Source of the DNA: Lingula anatina
Taxonomy: Eukaryota; Brachiopoda; Lingulata; Lingulida; Lingulidae
Assembly: GCF_001039355.2 (NCBI RefSeq)
Contig: NW_019775880.1
Location: forward strand, 804,238-828,804
Length of the DNA stretch: 24,567 nt
Reading direction: 5' to 3'
Position numbers and translations under genes: made by a program
In this document: one piece after another, positions 1 through 10,884 of the stretch
Numbering within the stretch: the first letter of the stretch is position 1
How the letters are laid out: each line of letters opens with the position of its first letter
Notes under the pieces: model-generated
What the model was told of the DNA's origin: nothing
The model's database searches: none
The model's input: only the letters and a program-made list of their open reading frames with translations

Positions 1-137
1 ACCGTGTTTGAACTTAATTGTTTAAGTATTGATATTTAACGTCATTTACAAATACCAATAAAATAACCCCATGAAATAAATGAGATATATTGAAAAATAT
101 GAAAGCCCACCAAGACGAGTTTCATACCTGTTATTAC

Positions 138-435
138 CTGGCTTGGGAATTGCAGCGGTGCATAATTAACAGGTTTGTTGTAAACGAGCTTTTGGTCAAC
201 TACAATGCATTTAAAATGCATCAGCAATCAGTAAGTTTGCCAACTGATGACAGTTAATCTGAAAGACTACCAGCTCTTGATATGATCTAAACCACCTGAG
301 GTGACCATGATCTAGAGCATCGCAACTATTGTCACCGAAGTTAGTAAGTAAGTCACGGAAGACCGTCACAGACAAAGAAAGATTGTCAACGAGAGCTTCA
401 ATTTTGCTGAATCCCACGGCAACACACCGAGGCAT
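138..435 (-). CDS. Possible first two coding exons of an unrecognised gene, incomplete
   Basis: I do not recognise this product. A minus-strand ATG at 435-433 opens a 100-nt exon (336-435) beginning MPRCVAVGFSKIEALVDN and ending at a GTGACA donor. A 62-nt exon (138-199) follows after a TAG acceptor and ends at a GTAATA donor; it reads DQKLVYNKPVNYAPLQFPSQ. The phases match (one base carried over, then two), giving 53 codons that continue off the left edge. The DNA around the ATG is richer in CpG than its surroundings, and a CACGTG E-box sits about 110 bases upstream, as expected for a promoter. Against it: no family match, short exons, and a position where CDC7 3' exons would be expected. In the phase needed by CDC7 the 138-199 exon is also open but shows no kinase similarity. 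Confidence 0.33.
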
Positions 436-942
436 AACGAAAATTCCTCAACTCCGTTCTACACAACTTTCCTTAACTTCTCCGTCTGTATGCAACATGC
501 AGCTCAGAGTCTCATAGACCTTTATCGTGATTGTCGTCACAGTACCACGTGACCCAGATCTGTTGCTTCATTTTTGCATATTGAGGTGAGGTTTACTAAA
601 ACGCTTTTTTTTCTACTAATAGATTTTTTTATAATTTTTAAATGGCGGGGATCGATTAAAACATACCTCTAGTGTATAGATTGAGTGCTGTATCTTCAAA
701 ATTCGAGAAATGGATTTTTACATGAACATTGTCCTTTAAAATAAATATGCAGACATTTTCTCCAATATGAAATGCTGAAGACATCTTGACTGTAGGACAA
801 AATTTTGTAGGTTTTTAAACACTTTTTAAGCCTTTTTTGTATTGAAAAAAATAAAAATAAAAAGTCAAAACAAAAAAGGAGAATTAAATTTACACTACAT
901 TAAGACTTACGTATTCAGCAACACATACAAACAGAGACCTAC
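436..942. other. Gene-poor stretch between the CDC7 DFG exon and the putative gene start
   Basis: This stretch is AT-rich with A and T runs. It holds no CDC7-like exon in any frame. The only candidate signals are a CACGTG E-box at 546-551 with locally raised CpG content, and an open minus-strand segment at 667-789 bounded by an acceptor-like CTACAG and a GTATGT donor, which fits no neighbouring phase. Confidence 0.5.
546..551. promoter_or_regulatory. Palindromic CACGTG E-box upstream of the putative minus-strand gene
   Basis: CACGTG in the context CCACGTGACC is the type of site bound by USF/MITF/MYC bHLH factors. It lies about 110 bases upstream of the ATG at 435 in a locally CpG-richer patch. 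A single short motif is weak evidence. Confidence 0.3.
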
Positions 943-3349
<2,407 letters not shown>

Positions 3350-3760
3350 TTTGTTTTGAGGTAGAAAATAGGACCCAATGCCACCTGGTGGGGACTGATC
3401 CTAACAAAAACAAAAGTATTGATACATTTCTAGTTCCACTTACACAGTCGAATACATAATCTATACAAAGATGTGATCTTAAAAGTATAAATTCGTCAAA
3501 CCTGCTATCAGATTATCGGTTACTAAATGAATTTTAAACCAAATGCAAGGCTACGGCTAAATCAATGGAATCCTCTCCCGCCTCAATCAACATGTATGAG
3601 CTGTGTATTTGACAAAAATAAATATTCATAGAACAATTTACCAACAATCTCTGAAGCAAATAATCCATATATTTAGATCATCATAACAAAATCTCATTTT
3701 CTCAAGCTAAAAAGAGATAAAATACATAGCCTAATTATGAATAACAGAGAAAAAAGTTAC

Positions 3761-3840
3761 CTCTATATATTTCCCAGTTGTTTCTACGCGATAAATGCCG
3801 CGCCAATTTCACAAGGCATTGTGGGTAAATAGGACTCTGC
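3761..3840 (-). other. CDC7: Probable 5' UTR exon of CDC7
   Basis: Minus-strand sequence ends at 3761 with AGAG followed by a GTAACT donor, and can join the acceptor in front of 3400. It contains a short ATG frame that stops after 11 codons, and an in-frame TGA blocks N-terminal extension of CDC7, so it is read as untranslated. The 5' limit is approximate. Confidence 0.45.
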
Positions 3841-3864
3841 GCATGTGTAACAAGCACAAACAGC
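3781..3864. promoter_or_regulatory. Bidirectional CDC7/WDR46 promoter
   Basis: The two start codons (3349 minus, 3865 plus) are 515 bases apart, and a CpG-containing core sits just upstream of WDR46. Seen there: an E2F-type TTGGCGCGG on the minus strand overlapping a CCAAT on the plus strand (3797-3808), a GGCATTGTGGG block (3815-3825) similar to ZNF143/THAP11 sites, and an NRF1-like TGCGCATGTGTA (3838-3849). E2F control of CDC7 is known in mammals; its use here is inferred from the motif only. Confidence 0.6.
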
Positions 3865-6800
3865 ATGGAGGGTGAGAAGCAGGGAAGTCCACGTGAACTA
3901 ACTAATTTCACTGCAAAGGTATGCAATCTGTTCATTTTGATTAACCTCCATATTCGGAAACACATGTCTGTTTTAGATTCATGAAATCTATGTAGAATGT
4001 TGGGACTTGTAAGATCATAAATGGGGAAAAATTATACTGTTTCATGCGATATGGAAAGTTACACAGTAATGCCATTCACTCATCAGTGACAGAGTAACAA
4101 TTAAATTTATATTCAGTGTAAAAAATTTTAACCATACTTAAACTGCATTGCTTCTATAGCATTGATTCTATACATATTGATGAATTAAACGTAACCTTTT
4201 TAAGGCAAATATTTGAGTGACCCCTAACTCTTAAAATTTTAGGAAATTGAAAAGAGATTATACAGTACTACTAGTATATTAATATAATTTTTTTTTAACT
4301 AATGGGAAGCGTTAAGAATTATAATGATCAAGATAGTTACAGCCTTATATCAGAGTATGTTATTGTATAGATATGGATTGAAGCTTGTTCGAATATGATT
4401 GATTTATTGGAAATTAATAAATTACAGAAGAAAATGAAAAGCAAGAGGTACTTTGATGAAGCAGGTCATGAAGGCAAAGTTGAAGAATACACAGTTGATG
4501 TAGACACCTTTCTCAAGGAACAGAGAAAAGAAAGAAAGAAGAAAATAAAGGAATTGAAGACAGCTCGACAAGAAGAAACAAAATCTCGCAAAAACAGACA
4601 TATATTAAAAAAGAAAAATAAACAAGAAACAGATGTTAGAAAAAAGGTAAAAAAGAAATTTTCTGAATTGCTATAATGAATATGGGGTTAACCTTTTAAA
4701 TTAGTAAACTATATTTATTATTATCAATACATTATGATATAAACTAATGAGCTTCTGTTATTAAGAGTTCTCAACAAAGCTTTCAGTGGGAGATAAATAA
4801 CCTGCATAGATTATTTATTATATAACATTGGTAAAGTTTGATTTCTTTTTTTAAATAGTAATTGCAATGTACATTTTAGGATTTGTCTAAAGTGTTTGAT
4901 ATATATTGTTTTTTATATATACTATATTAACATTAGGTGGACCCATACCCAGGTGATGCTCCAATATCTAAAAAGAAACTACAGAAATATGGAAGAGGAG
5001 AAAAGCTAGACACTGTAAGTAACAGGATTGATTCATAATAGCATGTACATTATGGCTGTTGATTAGTAATTTTATTTACATTTGTGTGTCTGGTGGGGAG
5101 AGGTGAGGTTAAGACACTAAACAAGTAACCACTCTGTTTTGTATCGACTTTAAAATGTAGAGTGTATGGTTTTGTGGGATAAAAACCAGTTTGTTTTGAA
5201 TACTTATCTTTTATAATTTTTCCCGTGTATGATATGTTGTGAAATTAAAACCAGTTTATTTTGAACTTTTATCCTTCATAATTTTGTCCCATGTTCATGT
5301 TTTGGTTGCAGAGGGGCATGAAGACGAAATATCATCAGGACACATTTTCCAGAAAAGAACAAAGAGTGAAGGAGGCTGTACGACAAGCAGCACGCTCTGA
5401 GTTCCTTCTCAGTGAAGAACAAGGGTCAGTTTACAAGGGTTATATTTTAAACTTTGCAGTTATTATTTTAAGTTTTATTGGACAATAATATATAAAATTC
5501 TTATACATTGTCTCTGGTACCTCTGTTTTCTTTCAAGATTGACTGTCTTAGCCCAAAGATGTGAATTACTATTAAAATTGAGTAAATATGTAAGGAATGC
5601 ATGGAAGTGCTTAGCTGCCTTAAGACATGGCATACTTTTGATTTTGGAACAAGACTAATTTTCTGGAACTTGCCAGTTATTTCTATATTAACATCTTGGG
5701 GGTAATAGACTGAAGTTACCGATTAGTTAAGATTTTGGAAGGTTTATTATATAGATTTAATTGAACTTGTATAAGGCTTTATTTCTTAGAACAAAAAGAT
5801 ATAATACTGAGCTGATCATTCTGTGTTATTCAGATATCTAGAAGCTGATGAAGGCGAGGAGACCTCTCAGATCACACAGCATGACATGAGCAGTGCCGTG
5901 GATATCACCAGTGCTCAGAAGGTAAGGACTTAATAATGGACTACTTAACAGCTTAATATAGTGCACAATAGGATTCTGAGCACTTGTAAGGCATAATGAC
6001 GTGTATATTGAGCAATAGGTTAGCAGTGCATTTTATGTCATATATATGATATATGAAGATCATCAAGATGTTTCCCACCCCAGTCTCCCTTATGTGTAAT
6101 AATTTGGTCATGATAAGGTATTATTGAAGACTTTTTTCTTTACAGCATTTTGAGTTGGAGGTGAACCAGTTTGGTCTGCTTTTATAGTTTGGTTATAATA
6201 AGATATTATTTCAGATGTTTTTCTTTGCAGTATTTTGAGTTGGAGTTGAACCAGTTTGGTCCGTACAGAATGAACTACACCAGGAACGGCAGGTTTCTGC
6301 TGATAGCTGGCAGGAAGGGTCACGTAGCTGCCATGGACTGGCAGACCAAGAAACTGATGTGTGAGATGAATGTCATGGAGACGGCCCAAGATGTCAAGTA
6401 AGAGGTTTTTTGCACCATAATTATCATGAGGTTTGGTTGAGTTTATTTCTATGTTCAAGTGATAGATTTTTTCCAATCTTTTAGGACAAATTAAAAAAAA
6501 AATGTTTTACTCTCATAGTACATGCTGTAATGTGTTGTTTTTGTCACATGTTGACCAATGATAATCAGTTCTATTGAAAAATATTGACAAGAGTTTGTCA
6601 AATGTAAACATAACAGGTGCCCTATTTACAAAAGTCGCTTGAATAAAAAAGTATTAAATTAAGTTATTAAATACTCTCTGTTAGGAAATATTGTTGTAGC
6701 TTTGTTCAATGATTCAGAAAGAAAAAAAAATTTCATTTCATTGATGGGTGTTTGGGAAAGCCCTTTTAACTTACAATTGTGTAATGGTTTTATAAACAGC

Positions 6801-9035
6801 ACAGAGAGTTTAATATGTTCTTGTTTCAGGTGGTTGCACATTGAGACCATGTTTGCAGTAGCTCAGAAACAGTGGACGTATATCTATGATAACCAGGGGA
6901 TAGAGCTACACTGTCTGAAGGCTCTGGACTGTGTACTCAGGATGGAGTTTCTTCCTTACCATTTTCTTCTGGCATCAGCTGTAAGTAGTGGGACTTTTTA
7001 AGGATATCACAATAAAGTGTGAAGAACTTTTCATGTATTTCATGTATTTTATGATTGTTTTTTTAAGTGTGTTTTGAGTAAATGCTTCATAGCAGAAGTA
7101 AAATAAGAATAGTCTGTTGCATAAAGATTTATGATGTGCCCTATCCTTCCTTTGAGGAGTGTGGTCTCTTGAAATAGCAGGAGCAAATAATTACTGCCAG
7201 GCAGTAGCAGGGTAATGATCATAACAATCCTGTTGATTTTAAAGCCCTATTCTAAACAAATTGATAAATATATTTGAGTTTATGTATAGTCTTTGGGGAA
7301 AGTATTAGATATTTTAAGAACATTAGTGCTGAGATAAAGTTTTAGGAATATTTAAACACTGCACTGAGAAAGCATTGTTACAATAGATCTCTATTCTAAT
7401 TCAAGTTTTTTGTTTGGTCTAGAATGCCAAGGGCTATCTTTCCTACCTGGATGTGTCTATCGGCCAGAAAGTAGCTGGATTCCAAACCCACCTTGGGCGC
7501 CTTGACGTCATGTGCCAGAATCCCCACAATGCAATCATACATCTGGGCCATGCTGGAGGTAATGCAGTCAACTTTGGGATTCTTAACCCATTAGCATTTG
7601 TCATTGTTTTTTATGTGAATGTTTAAATAATACCCGTATGCAATCTTAGATCTTTGTGCATCATTAAGTAAGCAAAGGTTGTTTTCACAAAATTTCAAGT
7701 TGGTTTGTAAGCATTTATTCCAGATTTCGAATCTCCAATTCAAGTGCATTGATTATTTTGGAAAGAATTAAAACACAGAAAGATTTTGGAAAGATTAAAA
7801 TGCAGCATTTGAAACACCATACCATGGAGTGTTTAAACCCGGAAAAGAGGTTTGGCTTTGAAAATCAGAAATAATTTTAGGCACAGTTTCGCTGTGGTCC
7901 CCCAATGTGAAGGAACCTCTGGTGAAGATGTTATGTCATGGTGGGGGAGTGAGATCTGTGGCTGTCAATAACAAAGGAATGTAAGTAGTTTCTTTGTAAT
8001 TTTGCACCTTTTTCTACACAACCACCCTATTTTTCCTTTTATGGATATGAATACATGCTTGTAAAGTAGACCAACTAGTCCTGTTGATAGCTTGAAGGGA
8101 AAATATAAGGTATTTTCCAAGTTATATTTAGAAACAGAAAAAATAGCAAACTTTAATTTGCTGTTTTTAATGAAAAAAAATTACCTTGTCTCAACTAGTG
8201 CTGGACTTGCCTTGTTGATAATTCTTATAAGGCCAGAGTGGCATCTTGGTAGACAAAATAAATTCAGTGATAGACAAAACAGTGTAAATATGAAAATTAC
8301 TCCAACTAAATATCAGATAGTCTTACTAAGCCTGTAAACTTTGGAATATATGAAAAATTATTAATTATTAATGTGTAATCCTGTAGGTACATGGCCACAT
8401 CTGGCGTGGACAGATATCTGAAGATCTGGGACATGAGGATGTTCAAACCTCTCCAAAACTACAGGATATCTGCTGGGGCTGGCCATCTTGCCTTCAGTCA
8501 GAAAGATGTCCTCGCAGCTGGCATAGGGAATGTTGTGGAGGTATCAAGTTTTTCTTACATATAGACTTCAGCACACTTCTTCAGCAGTTTGCAAATCTAG
8601 GCCATTTGTATAGCCGGGTCTATCAGGTCCAAACCTTAAGGTTGTAATTTGAAACTCACATTGACACGTTAACTCTGATGAATATTTTAGGGGAATGGCA
8701 AATGATCAGGTAAAGCATTGATGTTTCTGCCAGCCTGTTAGAGTCCCCCCCCCTCCCCATTTGCCCTGGTAATTGATGATTTGCCTAGGTACATTTTACC
8801 ATCTGGTCTTGCTCATACATGTCGTGTTATTTTTTCCACAGGTGTACCAGGACTGTTGTAGACACACCATGACAAAGCCATACCTGTCTCACAGACTGAG
8901 GAGTCCTGTGGCCAACCTGCAGTTCTGTCCGTATGAAGATGTCCTTGGAGTGGGACATGGGAACGGCTTCTCTAGTTTACTTGTGCCAGGTAAAGTGGTG
9001 GATGAGTAGTAATTAGTGGTTATGCTAGACTTAAT

Positions 9036-9123
<88 letters not shown>

Positions 9124-10413
9124 GGGAAGGGGGAGGGAAGATTTTTTCTTATTAAAAGTGATTTGATTGAATCAACTGTTGCTGTATTTATAAGGGATTC
9201 TCAACAAAGCAGGGGTTACCAAGCATGTATCAAGGAGAGTTGATGAACCAAATGTTTGTTATTATATCTTACCCCCAGGTGCTGGAGAGGCCAATTATGA
9301 TGCTCTGGAGACCAACCCATACCAAACAAAACAACAGAGAAGGCAGGCAGAGGTCAAAATGTTGCTGGAAAAGGTATGAAGGGGACAGAGAGATTTTTGT
9401 TAGATTTTTTTGTCATTATTTTTGTGCTGAATTTCCTGTTTACCCTACTAAGCTTTCCAATTTTATTATTTATTTTTCTATATTTGTGGAAACTTGTGTA
9501 TAGAGATAGTTACAGGGTTAGTGGTGGTGTTATCAGTGCTCAGTGGGATGGAGTTTTCATAAAACCCCCCGAGTTTTTCCTGCTCCAAAAATTAATTGTT
9601 GAAAGCTCTTGAGTTATTAATTTTTTTCACATCCTTGCTCTGAGATTGAGTCAGGGATTTGTTTTAGACAGTGCTCTTGAAAAATATAGCACAGAACAAT
9701 GTGTGTAGTAAATTGTTTTTGTGGCAAATTCATTCAGACAAACAACATTTATTGTATTGATTTAGTGACACAAATTATTTTTGCTAAACTACAAACAAGT
9801 TGGGTTTTCATTTCAGATACAACCAGATATGATCAGTTTGGATACAGGTGCTCTGGGGAAAATTGACACTAAAACTCTCCAGGAAAAAATTGAAGAGAGG
9901 AACAAACTTCTTGTAAGTGTTGACAAGTGTCTTTAAGGTCTAACCATCAAGGTAACATGCAGGATGAGTAAAGTGTCTGTGGATGGTTAAAGAATTAAAC
10001 TTTTTGAACTTTACCACCAGTTATTTCTTACAGTGAAATTATGTACATTTTATATTGCCCTTGCTCTTTTTTATATTTAATTTTTTTGTAAAAAAGTGAC
10101 GTTTGAAAATTTCATTTCATCATCATTATTCGCAATGCAGTTGTAAAGCTTACTATAATATTTATATCTCCAATAGTTCCTGAAGCCCCAGAAAATAGAC
10201 TTTGAACCAAAATACAAAATGAAAGGCAAAAGTAAAGGAAAGAAGCACATACAGAGGAAGAAGGGTGTAATGGAACAGGAGAAGAAAGAGACAATCAGAG
10301 AAATTGTACAGCTTCGGCAAGAAGATAAGAGAGAAAAACTTAAAAATGATAAACGTTACTTTGGGCCAAAAAGTGTTCTGGATAGATTTAAGAAAAAAAG
10401 TGAGGCAACGTGA
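3865..10413 (+). CDS. WDR46: WDR46 (UTP7/BING4), small-subunit processome WD40 protein, complete
   Basis: WDR46/Utp7 is a nucleolar component of the small-subunit processome needed for 18S rRNA maturation. Fourteen exons join in phase: 3865-3918, 4428-4646, 4937-5014, 5312-5424, 5834-5921, 6231-6397, 6830-6980, 7423-7558, 7881-7980, 8387-8540, 8842-8989, 9279-9373, 9817-9912, 10177-10413. This gives 611 residues; from memory the human protein is about 610. Residues 19-155 are a Lys/Glu-rich basic region including HILKKK. From about 185 the WD40 core reads [62 protein letters not shown] and [16 protein letters not shown]. The BING4CT region follows ([48 protein letters not shown]). The Lys-rich tail ends [10 protein letters not shown]. 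The ATG at 3865 is followed by a short first exon. Exon 6 has a duplicated decoy acceptor upstream. Confidence 0.96.
5162..5290 (+). repeat. Diverged tandem duplication in WDR46 intron 3
   Basis: Two neighbouring units (5162-5224 and about 5225-5290) each run from GTGTATG through AAAACCAGTTT to a T-rich TTTGTCCC-type end. They differ by substitutions and small indels, so the event is not recent. The second unit ends just before the acceptor of exon 4. Confidence 0.6.
6101..6262 (+). repeat. Tandem duplication of the WDR46 exon 6 acceptor and exon start
   Basis: An approximately 85-bp segment holding intron end, acceptor and the first codons of exon 6 occurs twice: the first acceptor is at 6145 and the second at 6230. 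The first copy encodes [13 protein letters not shown] and then an in-frame TAG at 6185-6187. The second encodes [13 protein letters not shown] and continues as the real exon. Both acceptors have good pyrimidine tracts, so use of the first would truncate WDR46. Confidence 0.8.
9038..9122 (+). repeat. (GT)n(GA)n microsatellite in WDR46 intron 11
   Basis: A pure GT run from 9038 to 9106 continues into GA repeats. The same array in the second copy is shorter (51 against 69 bp of GT). It lies just after exon 11 and appears non-coding. Confidence 0.95.
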
Positions 10414-10884
10414 TGGGTTATGTACCAAAAAATGTAAAAATCTTTTTTATTAATGGTTCATTTTTATTTATAACTTAACATGTGAATTAACTAATACAAA
10501 TAAACATTACTTTTTGCCTACTGTTGTACAAATGTGGTCTTTCTATTTGTAAACTTCTGGTAACTTTGGCATGAACTTTGTTACATGTGAATATCAAATG
10601 TTTTCAGTCTTGTATAAACAACTTATATAAATAACATTCTGATCAGCTCATAAACCAGCATGTTGGAGTTTATCTGCTCTTTTTTTAAACATCAAACACA
10701 TTCGTTTATATAAGCTGCATAGAGAGGGGATTTAATTACTGGAATAGAACTAGATAGATATTCAACAAACAGTAAATGATACTGAAGATATAAAAACCAA
10801 GGTGATTCTGAACAGCTCATAGCTGACAATGCACCAGTCAGAGTCCCGTCTTCCATCTCAGGCATTGTAAATAATGCAAAAAAA
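10414..10884. other. Intergenic 3' region between converging WDR46 and POT1
   Basis: No open coding segment is supported. It holds the 3' UTRs of both genes: an AATAAA for WDR46 on the plus strand (10499-10504) and minus-strand AATAAA hexamers (10463-10468 and 10446-10451) usable by POT1. If both are used, the mature transcripts overlap by several tens of bases. The segment is well conserved in the second copy (22224-22696). Confidence 0.6.
10499..10504 (+). terminator. Probable WDR46 polyadenylation signal
   Basis: AATAAA lies 86 bases after the WDR46 stop and is followed by a T/TG-rich stretch. The equivalent AATAAA is kept in the second copy at 22309-22314. Confidence 0.6.

Noticed and set aside
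329-517. 62-codon plus-strand open frame
   Set aside because: There is no recognisable family, and it is antisense to the better supported minus-strand exon candidate.
667-789. Minus-strand open segment with ATG (MSSAFHIGENV...) between an acceptor-like CTACAG and a GTATGT donor
   Set aside because: It fits neither the CDC7 phase nor the putative gene at 435, is short and AT-rich, and shows no family resemblance, so a chance open frame is likely.
6108-6476. 122-codon minus-strand open frame
   Set aside because: It is antisense to WDR46 exon 6, whose plus-strand reading matches the family, and it has no support of its own.
8092-8337. 81-codon plus-strand open frame, with a relative at 19649-19927
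   Set aside because: It lies wholly in WDR46 intron 9 of each copy; the reading is hydrophobic and AT-driven, and indels between copies change it.
9016-9243. Plus-strand frame rich in Val-Cys
   Set aside because: It is translation of the GT microsatellite in a WDR46 intron.
3919-10176. snoRNAs hosted in WDR46 introns (common in ribosome-assembly genes)
   Set aside because: I looked for RTGATGA followed at suitable distance by CTGA. A few partial C-box-like sites (near 4180, 7130, 8680) lack a matching D box and terminal stem. H/ACA types cannot be judged by eye.
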